7,090 nt of DNA from an uncultured Desulfuromonas sp. (GTDB taxonomy: Bacteria > Desulfobacterota > Desulfuromonadia > Desulfuromonadales > Trichloromonadaceae): positions 1 through 7,090 of the forward strand of contig CALJLX010000141.1 of NCBI GenBank assembly GCA_937982495.1, read 5' to 3'. A model generated the notes under the pieces. That model was not told where the DNA came from and ran no database searches. It saw only the letters and a list, made by a program, of their open reading frames with translations. Numbering within the stretch: position 1 is the first letter of the stretch; each line of letters begins with the position of its first letter. Below, piece by piece: positions 1-6,538 of this stretch. A program made the translations under genes and the position numbers.

Positions 1-4
1 GGTC

Positions 5-436
5 ATGGCGAAATTCAAGCTGCAAACCGTGCTCGACTACCGGGAACGCCTGGAGAGCCTGGCGCAGCAGGCCCACGCCGAGGCCCTTGAGCGGGAGAAC
101 CGCCTGCTCGCGGAGCTGACCGCCAAACGCCGCGAACTCGACACCCTGCGCGAAGAGTTCGAGGACTTGCAGCGCAAGGGGTTGGATGCCTTCGAGTACT
201 CGCTCTACAGCAACCACATCGGTCATGCCATGGGCCAGGTGGCGGATTTGGTGGAACGCTGGGAGGCCGCCCGCGACGAAGTCGAAGCTCGGCGCCAAGC
301 CCTCTGCGTCGCTTCTCAGGAGCGACAACTGCTGGAAAAACTCAAGGAAAAGCATCTGAGCGAAGCCTATGCCGAAGAACAGCACAAAGAGGCGGTGCAA
401 CTCGATGAAGTCGCCGTGCGAAATTTCAGGAAGTAG
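5..436 (+). CDS. fliJ: Flagellar export protein FliJ
   Basis: FliJ is a soluble coiled-coil protein that sits as a stalk in the FliI ATPase ring, contacts the FlhA gate and escorts export chaperones. The 143-residue product matches the family in length (about 145). It opens with the typical N-terminal pattern FKLQTVLDYRERLE (residues 4-17). The rest is almost wholly charged heptad-like helix rich in E, K, R, L and A, with no membrane segment. The ATG at position 5 is the only sensible start, since the homology begins right after it; its ribosome site lies outside the window. The stop is 14 bases before the motE-like gene, so the two are almost certainly cotranscribed, probably with fliI upstream (not seen). 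Coiled-coil proteins are easily confused with each other, but the N-terminal pattern and the neighbours make FliJ the clear choice. Confidence 0.93.
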   Translation: MAKFKLQTVLDYRERLESLAQQAHAEALERENRLLAELTAKRRELDTLREEFEDLQRKGLDAFEYSLYSNHIGHAMGQVADLVERWEAARDEVEARRQALCVASQERQLLEKLKEKHLSEAYAEEQHKEAVQLDEVAVRNFRK

Positions 437-450
437 TCAGGAGTAAGGCC

Positions 451-966
451 ATGCGTCCCGGATTTCTGCTCTTATCGATCACCCTGGCGGGACTGCTGCT
501 CGTCGGCGGGGCGCCTCCCACCGGCGGCGAGGAGGCTACGCTGTCCGGTCTGGATTCCCTGGAGCAGCGCCGGCTGCTCCTCTCCCTGCAAGAAGAACGG
601 GAGGGGATGCAGCGGGAATTCGCCGCCAAGGAAGAAAAACTCGCCCTTCGGGAATTAGAGCTAAAGACCTTGGAAACCGAGGTCGATAAGAAGTTAGCCC
701 AGCTCCAGCAGGCGCGGGACGACCTCGGTCGTCTGCTGGAAGCCAAGGACGAGGTGGAGGCCCAACGGATCCAGGGGCTCGGCAAGATGTACGAAAAGAT
801 GGACCCCGCCCAGGGCGCGGTTCTTCTCGCCGAGCTCGACCGGGAACTGGCGGTGCGGATTCTGGCCGGAATGAAGGCCAAGGCCGCCGGCGCCCTGTTG
901 GAAAACATGCCTCCGGAACAGGCGCGTCGCCTGAGCACTTCCTATTCCACCCTCGTCGAGGATTAA
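451..966 (+). CDS. motE: MotE-like protein with MgtE_N-type domain
   Basis: The 171-residue product has three visible parts. Residues 4-20 are a hydrophobic stretch (FLLLSITLAGLLLVGG) with one positive charge before it, so a signal peptide or membrane anchor. Residues about 35-107 are a charged coiled coil. Residues about 108-165 (LGKMYEKMDPAQGAVLLAEL onward, then AGALLENMPPEQA) resemble the MgtE intracellular N domain shared by MotE/YlxF-type flagellar proteins. This is not a magnesium transporter, since the MgtE channel part is absent. In rhizobia MotE is a periplasmic partner of MotC; in Bacillus and deltaproteobacteria homologues sit between fliJ and fliK, as here, with a less clear role. 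The start is supported by AGGAG at 439-443, seven bases before the ATG. The product has no cysteine, so it is not a lipoprotein. Family assignment is firm; the exact function is inferred. Confidence 0.8.
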   Translation: MRPGFLLLSITLAGLLLVGGAPPTGGEEATLSGLDSLEQRRLLLSLQEEREGMQREFAAKEEKLALRELELKTLETEVDKKLAQLQQARDDLGRLLEAKDEVEAQRIQGLGKMYEKMDPAQGAVLLAELDRELAVRILAGMKAKAAGALLENMPPEQARRLSTSYSTLVED

Positions 967-970
967 GCCG

Positions 971-1000
971 GGCTCTTCCATTCTCCTCGAAGGGTGAGCC
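971..1000 (+). promoter_or_regulatory. Possible hairpin over the fliK ribosome site
   Basis: GGCTC at 971-975 can pair with GAGCC at 996-1000, and TTC at 976-978 with GAA at 989-991, leaving a four-base bulge. The fliK Shine-Dalgarno GAAGGG (989-994) would be partly inside the stem. The stem is short, so this is a suggestion of translational damping rather than a firm element. Confidence 0.25.
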
Positions 1001-1003
1001 AGT

Positions 1004-3115
1004 ATGCAAATTCCCCCCGTTTCCCTCGACAGTCTGTTGCCCGCAACAAACGCGGCCGCCCCTCCCGCGACGGACGGCGGCGGTTTCGCCCGCTCCCTGC
1101 AACAGCAACAGGACGCCCTCGCCGCTCCGGCGGCCGATTCGGCCGCGCAATCCCCCGAGCACATGAAAGCTATCGCCGCCCGCCGTGACGGTGAACCCCG
1201 TCAGAGTGGGCACGACAACGGCACCGAGCCGGAGGGGAGAGGCGCGCCTCCCGCCAAAGAGGCGGTCCAGCCTTCCCATCGACACGGCGACGGGGCCGGT
1301 TCGGGCGATGTTCCCCTCGGCACCGTGGCGGACCCTTTCCCAACCCCTGCGGAAATAACGATTTCGCCGGATGTCCCTGTCTTGGAAGGTCTTGGCCCGG
1401 TCGGGGCGGGGACTCCCCCGCTGGAGAGCGAAGACCCTTCTCCGGCGCTTTCGCACGCCTCCTTGACTGACGTCGAGGTGTTCCCCGAAGCGAGCGCGCA
1501 AGGGACGCCGGTGCAGCCTTTGCCTGCTCCTTCGCTTTCCGAGGTGGAAAAGCCAGTGTCTCGGCTCATTTTCCCCGATGATAGTTCCGCCGTCGCGGGG
1601 GCCGTTCCGGAAACCGATGCGTCCACGTCGCCGGGAAATCCCCGTGTCTCGAATGTTCCGCGCGGTGAGGCCGCCGCCTCGGTTCTCGGGTCGAATCCGC
1701 TTCCGACATCCCGCCTGAATCAGACATCGACCGTCGCTGTGGAAATTCCGGAAGCGCTTGCACCTGTATCCGACCAAAGGGTTGCGGCTGAGCTTACACC
1801 GGTCAAGGCAGGGCATGGAGCAGCGTCCTCCCTTTCGGCCGCTCCTACGCAAGAAGCTGTCGATCTCGCCGCTACCGGGGGCGCTGAAAGTTTCGGCTCT
1901 CGCGAGGCGCGGACGAATGTCTCGACTTCGGCGGCAGAGCCTTTGTCCCCTGAAGCTTTCGGCGACGGGCCCGGCAGTGGAAGCAGACCGGCCGCGCGGA
2001 CGGAAGTAGCGGTTGTGGCAGTCCCCAGGGAAACGTCCTTTACCGCTAACCCATCCTTGGCTTCGCAGCCGGAAGCTTCCGCCGCCCGGGTCGAGGCTCC
2101 GACCGTTGCCCCAGCTATCGGCGGCGCACCGACCTCGCTGCCGAAAGGCTCCCCGGAGCGGATTTCCGCTGCAGTTGTCCGACAGGATGTTCCGACTTCC
2201 GCCTCCTTTCGGCCGCCGGTCGATGCGGCGGTGATCGACTCTTTACGGGTCTCCCCGGCGCCAAGCCAACCCGTTTCGGTGTCACCCCAGGCCGCTTCGG
2301 GGATCGCTTCCTTGGCCGAAGGGTTGGCTCCGCCGCGCGAAACGGTCGTGTCGCCACGGTTGCGGGAGGATCCGCGTGGATCGCGCCTGGAGACTTCCTC
2401 AGATCGCCGTTTCGCCCAACTTTTAGGCGAAACGCGAGGGACGGTTCGCGTTCCGGTCGCGCAAGGGGAATCGTTGCCGGTGATGGATACCGGCAAGGGA
2501 GAGGGGGCCGAACTGCTCTTCCGGGAGCCCGGGGCGCAGGTGGAAACGGGAATCTTCCGGGCCGCCGCCGATAACGGGTCGAATCCCCCGGTATTTTCCG
2601 CCGTCGGGCAGGGGGCCGCAACTCCCCAGGCCGCGTCTTCCGGCAGCGGCACGGCCGCCGCCACGCCCTTTACCCTGCCGGTGCCCGAGGAGCAGGTCTA
2701 TCGGCAGGTGGCGAGCCGCCTGACCCTGGTCGACGGCGAACGGCACAGCCGCATCACCATGCGCCTCTATCCGGAAGAATTGGGGCAAGTCAAGCTCGAC
2801 CTGACGGTGGAAGGGGACCGGGTGCGGGTGCAGATGCACGCCCAGAATCAACAGGTTCAGGAAGTGCTGGAAAAATACCTGCCGCGTTTGCGCGAATCCT
2901 TCGAGCAGCAGGGTTTGAAGCTGGAAGAGGCCCAGGTTACCTCGGATTCGCCGGGGCAGGGGGGGCGCGGTTCCTTTCAGGAATCCCGGCAGTCCTTCTT
3001 TGCGGCCAGGCCTCCCGGCCGTTCCGCCGGGCGCATGGCCAGCGAGGAGGAGCCGGCGGTTACGCCGCCTTCCCCGGCCAACTCGCGCCCCGGAGGGATC
3101 AGCCTGCGGGTGTGA
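1004..3115 (+). CDS. fliK: Flagellar hook-length control protein FliK
   Basis: FliK is exported during hook growth, acts as a ruler, and through its C-terminal domain makes FlhB switch from hook to filament substrates. The C-terminal Flg_hook domain spans about residues 570-650 and carries the family pattern: RITMRLYPEELGQVKLDL (583-600), VRVQMHAQN, then a helical part with LPRLRESFEQQGLKL. Residues 1-560 are low-complexity Pro/Ala/Ser/Gly-rich sequence of the kind expected for an extended ruler, with no Cys and no Trp. A further 50 or so residues rich in Gly, Arg, Ser and Pro follow the domain. At 703 residues it is far longer than Salmonella FliK (405), though length varies greatly in this family. 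The ATG has GAAGGG at 989-994, nine bases upstream. The gene ends 15 bases before a strong terminator. Codon use in the linker is less biased than in flgE, fitting fast drift and low expression. Confidence 0.92.
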   Translation: MQIPPVSLDSLLPATNAAAPPATDGGGFARSLQQQQDALAAPAADSAAQSPEHMKAIAARRDGEPRQSGHDNGTEPEGRGAPPAKEAVQPSHRHGDGAGSGDVPLGTVADPFPTPAEITISPDVPVLEGLGPVGAGTPPLESEDPSPALSHASLTDVEVFPEASAQGTPVQPLPAPSLSEVEKPVSRLIFPDDSSAVAGAVPETDASTSPGNPRVSNVPRGEAAASVLGSNPLPTSRLNQTSTVAVEIPEALAPVSDQRVAAELTPVKAGHGAASSLSAAPTQEAVDLAATGGAESFGSREARTNVSTSAAEPLSPEAFGDGPGSGSRPAARTEVAVVAVPRETSFTANPSLASQPEASAARVEAPTVAPAIGGAPTSLPKGSPERISAAVVRQDVPTSASFRPPVDAAVIDSLRVSPAPSQPVSVSPQAASGIASLAEGLAPPRETVVSPRLREDPRGSRLETSSDRRFAQLLGETRGTVRVPVAQGESLPVMDTGKGEGAELLFREPGAQVETGIFRAAADNGSNPPVFSAVGQGAATPQAASSGSGTAAATPFTLPVPEEQVYRQVASRLTLVDGERHSRITMRLYPEELGQVKLDLTVEGDRVRVQMHAQNQQVQEVLEKYLPRLRESFEQQGLKLEEAQVTSDSPGQGGRGSFQESRQSFFAARPPGRSAGRMASEEEPAVTPPSPANSRPGGISLRV

Positions 3116-3130
3116 GCCGCGCCGCGATCG

Positions 3131-3166
3131 ACGCCCCCGTTCGAGGAATCGGACGGGGGCGTTTTC
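3131..3166 (+). terminator. Intrinsic terminator after fliK
   Basis: ACGCCCCCGT (3131-3140) and ACGGGGGCGT (3153-3162) form a perfect 10-bp stem with a 12-base loop. The T-run at 3162-3165, TTTT followed by C, completes a rho-independent terminator. It begins 15 bases after the fliK stop and should end the fliJ-motE-fliK transcript, so flgD probably needs its own promoter. Confidence 0.85.
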
Positions 3167-3168
3167 AT

Positions 3169-3184
3169 AGGGGAAGTTTTTGCG
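3169..3184 (+). promoter_or_regulatory. Weak sigma-54-like promoter candidate upstream of flgD
   Basis: GG at 3170-3171 and GC at 3182-3183 have the exact 10-base separation required by RpoN, and the -12 half (TTTTTGC) is good. The -24 half is poor: only the GG of TGGCAC matches. It lies right behind the fliK terminator. The predicted start would give a leader of about 105 bases before flgD. It competes with the sigma-28 candidate at 3204-3231 as explanation of flgD expression. Confidence 0.3.
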
Positions 3185-3203
3185 GGCAAGGTGAAAAGAC
3201 CCC

Positions 3204-3231
3204 TAAAGAGTTCCTCGCTGTGCTCCGATAA
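3204..3231 (+). promoter_or_regulatory. Sigma-28 (FliA)-like promoter upstream of flgD
   Basis: TAAAG begins at 3204 and TCCGATAA lies at 3224-3231. The FliA consensus is TAAA, about 15 bases, then GCCGATAA. Here the -35 core is intact, the -10 matches 7 of 8 positions, and the gap is 16, one base longer than the enterobacterial optimum. The start site would fall near 3238, giving a leader of about 64 bases to flgD. It is positioned between the fliK terminator and the flgD ribosome site, where a promoter is needed. Confidence 0.5.
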
Positions 3232-3284
3232 GGCAGACAAAGAGAAGGAATTCGCCGGAAAGTCAAGCCCGGCTTTGTGAATGG

Positions 3285-3291
3285 AAGGGAG
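3285..3291 (+). promoter_or_regulatory. flgD ribosome binding site that decides the start
   Basis: AAGGGAG lies 10 bases before the ATG at 3302. An in-frame ATG at 3281 overlaps this site and has no Shine-Dalgarno of its own, so 3302 is the better start. Confidence 0.65.
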
Positions 3292-3301
3292 TGTCAAGAT
3301 C

Positions 3302-4042
3302 ATGACGGACGTCAGCGCATTAGGAGCCGCGAGCACAAACACGACGAGTACCGCCGGCAAGTCCGCCGACCTGAGTCAGCAAATCGGCAAGACCGAATTT
3401 CTGACCCTACTGGTGGCGCAGCTGCAGAATCAGGACCCTCTCAACCCTCAGGATCCCACGGAATTTACCGCGCAGCTGGCCCAGTACAGCTCCCTGGAAC
3501 AGCAGTTCGCCACGAACGCGCATCTGGCCAAGATGAGCGAGTCGAGCGCCGATGTGCAGCGCCTCACCGCCCTCAGCCTGATCGGCAAGGAGGTTGTGGC
3601 CGAATCGAAGGACTTGACCCTGGCGCCTTCGCCGGAAGCCGGTCTGACCGAGCGCCTCGGCTACACCCCCGGGGTTCTCGACGGTCAACTCGGCTATCGG
3701 CTGGAAAGTGCCGCGACCGAGGTGGAACTGAACATTTTCAATGATCAGAAAACTCTGGTCGCCACGGTTAAGGCCCCGCCGTCGGCCGGCGGCGACCACT
3801 TCGTCGCCTGGGACGGCAAGGGTTTCAGCGGCAATCTTCTTCCCGCCGGGAACTACACCGTCGAGGTCAAAGCCAAAAACGCGGCCGCCGCCGGCGAGGA
3901 TGCGAGCGAGATCAACGCTTCGAGCCTCATCCGCGGAACGGTTACCGGGGTCGAGATCGGCGCCGCCGGCAACGAACTGATGACCACCGCCGGTGCGGTT
4001 TCCCAGGCCGCCATCAGCAACGTCAACCAGCTGCTCATGTAG
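3302..4042 (+). CDS. flgD: Flagellar hook capping protein FlgD
   Basis: FlgD is exported to the tip of the growing hook, where it forms the scaffold on which FlgE subunits assemble; it is later replaced by HAP1. The 246-residue product (Salmonella: 232) shows the full family layout. Residues 1-27 are a disordered Ser/Thr/Ala-rich export leader. Residues 29-67 carry the near-invariant N-terminal signature, including EFLTLLVAQLQNQDPLNP (32-49) and QLAQYSSLEQQ (58-68). Residues about 90-240 are the Ig-like/Tudor part, with FVAWDGKGFSGNLLPAGNY (167-185) matching the FlgD Ig-like W-D-G motif, and a C-terminal beta segment and helix. It contains no cysteine, as is usual for exported axial proteins. 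The start at 3302 is chosen over 3281 because of the ribosome site at 3285-3291. The next gene begins 16 bases after the stop, so the two are cotranscribed. Confidence 0.95.
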   Translation: MTDVSALGAASTNTTSTAGKSADLSQQIGKTEFLTLLVAQLQNQDPLNPQDPTEFTAQLAQYSSLEQQFATNAHLAKMSESSADVQRLTALSLIGKEVVAESKDLTLAPSPEAGLTERLGYTPGVLDGQLGYRLESAATEVELNIFNDQKTLVATVKAPPSAGGDHFVAWDGKGFSGNLLPAGNYTVEVKAKNAAAAGEDASEINASSLIRGTVTGVEIGAAGNELMTTAGAVSQAAISNVNQLLM

Positions 4043-4058
4043 CCCGTGCGAGGATGAC

Positions 4059-4445
4059 ATGGACGAGCAATTGCGGATTTTTCCCACGCCGATCCAGCCC
4101 GCCGGTAACTCCGGCCCGGCCAGGATCAACAAGGGCTCTCCCCGTCCCGGCCCTTCCTTCGGGGAGATCCTCGAAGGGCAACTGGGGAAGGAACCCCTGC
4201 GTTTTTCCCAGCACGCTCGACAGCGCATGGAGAGTCGCGGCATTTCCCTGGCCCCGGAGCAGTTGGCCCGGGTGGAACAGGCGGTCGCCCAACTCGACGC
4301 CAAGGGGGGGCGGGATTCCCTGGTTCTGATCGACCAGACCGCCATGGTCGTCAGCGTCAAAAATCATACGGTCGTCACCGTGGTCGATCAAAACAGTTTG
4401 AAAGACAACGTCTTCACCAATATCGACAGCGCAATCATCGCATAG
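4059..4445 (+). CDS. Flagellar operon protein, TIGR02530 type
   Basis: This 128-residue protein sits between flgD and flgE, the usual place of the poorly characterised 'flagellar operon protein' family (TIGR02530, also called Flg_new). Residues 1-45 are variable, Pro/Gly-rich and probably disordered. The conserved part is about 47-128: RFSQHARQRMESRGISL (48-64), a helix, then KGGRDSLVLIDQTAMVVSVK (82-101), and the hallmark VFTNIDSA (118-125) near the end. There is no signal peptide, membrane segment or cysteine. It could be a cytoplasmic helper or an exported minor part; the sequence does not decide. The start at 4059 is backed by GAGG at 4050-4053, five bases before the ATG; the open frame extends further back into flgD without a better site. 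Its function is not established, but its constant company with flgD and flgE points to hook assembly. Confidence 0.82.
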   Translation: MDEQLRIFPTPIQPAGNSGPARINKGSPRPGPSFGEILEGQLGKEPLRFSQHARQRMESRGISLAPEQLARVEQAVAQLDAKGGRDSLVLIDQTAMVVSVKNHTVVTVVDQNSLKDNVFTNIDSAIIA

Positions 4446-4458
4446 CCGAACCGGTCCT

Positions 4459-4500
4459 CGCGAAGGAGGTTCGCGGATCGCCAACCGACAGCGGCGATCC
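4459..4500 (+). promoter_or_regulatory. Tandem leader hairpins before flgE
   Basis: Two abutting hairpins fill the gap between the small gene and flgE. The first pairs CGCGAA (4459-4464) with TTCGCG (4470-4475) and exposes GGAGG in its loop. The second pairs GGATCGCC (4475-4482) perfectly with GGCGATCC (4493-4500) around a 10-base loop. They share base 4475, so they compete slightly or stack. There is no T-run, so they are not a terminator. They end six bases before the flgE ribosome site. mRNA protection or translational control of the abundant hook protein is a reasonable inference. Confidence 0.45.
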
Positions 4501-4506
4501 CTCAAC

Positions 4507-4512
4507 AGGAGG
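4507..4512 (+). promoter_or_regulatory. Consensus flgE ribosome binding site
   Basis: AGGAGG lies six bases before the flgE ATG at 4519. It is the strongest initiation signal in the window, as expected for the most abundant product encoded here. Confidence 0.8.
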
Positions 4513-4518
4513 CACGTC

Positions 4519-6441
4519 ATGGGTATCCTCTCTTCTCTGTACAGCGGCGTCAGTGGTCTTTCCACCAACGGTAACGCCCTCAGCGTCATCGGTAACAACA
4601 TCTCCAACAGCAACACCATCGGCTTCAAGTCGGGGCGCTCGGTCTTTTCCGACCTGCTCTCCAGCAGCATTTCCGCCTCCGGCGGCATCTCCCAGGTCGG
4701 CCGCGGCGCCGGCATGTCTACCGTCGACAACATCTTCACCCAGGGGACCTTCGAGAATACCGCCAAGGATACCGACCTGGCGATCGAGGGGGACGGCTTC
4801 TTCATCGTTCGCGACCCCAATACCAATACCGATTCCTACACCCGGGCCGGCGCTTTCCGCTGGGACGCCGAAGGCTATCTGGTTTCTCCCGAAGGCTATC
4901 GGGTCATCGGCTATGCCCTCAACGAGGCGGGCAACGTCTCCGGCGACCTGACCGAGATCAAGGTCGACACCACCACCCTGAGCCCGCCCAAGGCGACCGA
5001 GAACGTGACCTTCACCACCAACCTCGACGCCGCTTCCCAGTATCCGGCGCCGATCATCGGCAAATTCATCGGCGTCGGTCGCACCCTCGACACCACCCTG
5101 GCCGGTGCCACCGACTTCGGGGATCCCGACGGGGTACTGACGATCAACGGCACAACTTTGGCCATCGCCGGCGGCGGCACCTACAATGAGGGCTCGGCCC
5201 TGGAGATCAGCAACGCTATCGCCGGTGTCGCCGGCATCAACGCCGAGGGGATCGTCATCCCCGGTTCCATCAACCTGAGCGAGGTGGCGGACCGATCGAG
5301 CACCGGCTGGACCATCCCCGCCGGCCTGACCATCAACGGCGTGAGCCTGGCCGGCAATATCCCGGCGACGGTGGATCGGGCCTCCTACGATGCCGCCTTG
5401 GTCAGCCACTTTAACACCCTGCTCAATCCGGTCGGGGTGCGGGCTTCCGTCGATGCCAACACCCATTCCCTGACTTTGACCAGCACCGACGGCAGCAACA
5501 TCCAGGTGATTAATACCGCCGATCTGTCGGGCAGCATCCTCAGTCTCAACGGCGCCTTGCGCAAAACCGTCTTCAGCGGTCTGGAGATCCAGGCCAAGGG
5601 CACCGACGTCGGCGAACTGACCATCGATACCGGCACCAACAACACCTACGGCCTGGTTTTCAACACAGGTACCAGCGGTCGCGATGCCGGTTTCGACATC
5701 ACGGCGCCGGAGGCGACCTCCAACTACGCCAATTCGGTGACCATCTACGACTCCCTGGGCAACCCGCACCAGACCACGGTCTATTTTTCCAAGCTCAACC
5801 CGCAGACCAACCCCCTGCAATGGCAGTACAACATCACCGTCAACGCCGCCGAACTGAACCTGACCCCGGCCCAGACCGGCCCCTATCTGATCGCCAGCGG
5901 TGTGCTGCGCTTCCTCGATGACGGCACCCTTGATCCGAATTTTCCCAGCGGGCTGACCACCTCGCCCAACGATCTGGCCTGGAACAACAACTCGGACCCG
6001 ACCGTGCAGCTCAATATCGATTTCAACACCACCCAGTGGTCCAACGCCTCGGTGGTCATCAGCCAGAATCAGGACGGCTACGGCACGGGGACCGTCGCCC
6101 AACTCGCCCTTGACAACGAGGGGAACATCCTCGGTAACTACTCCAATGGCCTGCCGCGGAGTCTCTATCGCATCTCCCTGGCCAAGTTCAGCAATGCCGC
6201 GGGCTTGACCAAAGTCGGGAACAATATGTACTCCGCCTCCGGTACCTCGGGCGCGCCCATCGTCGGTACCGTCGGTTCCGGTATCGGGCAGATCTTCACC
6301 AACTCGCTGGAGCAGTCGAACGTCGACCTGGCCGCCGAATTCGTCAGCATGATCACCACCCAGCGCGGCTTCCAGGCCAACTCGAAGATCATCACCACGA
6401 CCGACGAGATGCTCAACGAGTTGATCAACCTGAAACGTTAA
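4519..6441 (+). CDS. flgE: Flagellar hook protein FlgE, enlarged
   Basis: FlgE is the hook subunit, exported through the flagellar type III system and polymerised under the FlgD cap into the universal joint. The N-terminal rod/hook signature is clear (SLYSGVSGLSTNGNALSVIG, residues 6-25, then NNISNSNTIGFKSGR, 26-40), as are the D1 pattern DGFFIVRD (92-99), the domain around VTIYDSLGNPHQTTVYF (407-423), and the C-terminal helix NVDLAAEFVSMITTQRGFQA (601-620). At 640 residues it greatly exceeds Salmonella FlgE (403). Extra sequence between about 180 and 390 holds two segments like the flagellin IN motif, each opening with LTING (207-211 and 270-274). There are no cysteines, so the spirochaete-type lysinoalanine cross-link is not expected. 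Codon use is strongly C-ending, consistent with high expression. The start follows AGGAGG at 4507-4512; a terminator lies just downstream. FlgF/FlgG share the termini, but the length and context indicate FlgE. Confidence 0.95.
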   Translation: MGILSSLYSGVSGLSTNGNALSVIGNNISNSNTIGFKSGRSVFSDLLSSSISASGGISQVGRGAGMSTVDNIFTQGTFENTAKDTDLAIEGDGFFIVRDPNTNTDSYTRAGAFRWDAEGYLVSPEGYRVIGYALNEAGNVSGDLTEIKVDTTTLSPPKATENVTFTTNLDAASQYPAPIIGKFIGVGRTLDTTLAGATDFGDPDGVLTINGTTLAIAGGGTYNEGSALEISNAIAGVAGINAEGIVIPGSINLSEVADRSSTGWTIPAGLTINGVSLAGNIPATVDRASYDAALVSHFNTLLNPVGVRASVDANTHSLTLTSTDGSNIQVINTADLSGSILSLNGALRKTVFSGLEIQAKGTDVGELTIDTGTNNTYGLVFNTGTSGRDAGFDITAPEATSNYANSVTIYDSLGNPHQTTVYFSKLNPQTNPLQWQYNITVNAAELNLTPAQTGPYLIASGVLRFLDDGTLDPNFPSGLTTSPNDLAWNNNSDPTVQLNIDFNTTQWSNASVVISQNQDGYGTGTVAQLALDNEGNILGNYSNGLPRSLYRISLAKFSNAAGLTKVGNNMYSASGTSGAPIVGTVGSGIGQIFTNSLEQSNVDLAAEFVSMITTQRGFQANSKIITTTDEMLNELINLKR

Positions 6442-6463
6442 TCCTTGAGTCAATATTTTGACC

Positions 6464-6498
6464 AAAAATGGCCGGGCCTGGTTCCCGGCCATTTTTTT
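6464..6498 (+). terminator. Intrinsic terminator after flgE
   Basis: AAAAATGGCCGGG (6464-6476) pairs perfectly with CCCGGCCATTTTT (6484-6496) around a seven-base loop. It is followed by a T-run extending to 6498. The A-run on the 5' side means it could also work for transcripts on the other strand. It lies 22 bases after the flgE stop and separates the hook unit from motA. Confidence 0.92.
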
Positions 6499-6538
6499 GC
6501 CGATCCGCCTCGATTGTCGGCAACAGGTAGATGAAGCG

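Noticed and set aside
451..966. Magnesium transporter MgtE
   Set aside because: Only the small N-type domain is present; the CBS and channel regions of MgtE are missing, and the context is flagellar.
536..1852. A 438-codon minus-strand frame opposite motE and fliK
   Set aside because: Arg/Gly/Pro-rich translation typical of antisense reading of GC-rich DNA; it crosses two clear + strand genes and shows no domain pattern.
1720..2664. A 314-codon minus-strand frame opposite the fliK linker
   Set aside because: Low-complexity complement of the Pro/Ala/Ser linker, with no independent ribosome site or homology pattern.
3281..3301. Earlier in-frame ATG for flgD
   Set aside because: No Shine-Dalgarno precedes it, and its codons contain the AAGGGAG that serves the ATG at 3302.
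4435..6492. A 685-codon open frame on the minus strand opposite flgE
   Set aside because: It mirrors flgE codon by codon; strong C-ending codon bias makes the opposite strand stop-free. The product is a monotonous V/G/D/Q-rich string without any known pattern.
6499..6506. GCCGATCC as a sigma-28 -10 box for motA
   Set aside because: It lacks the final AA, has no TAAA at the right distance, overlaps the flgE terminator, and a far better sigma-54 promoter is present downstream.
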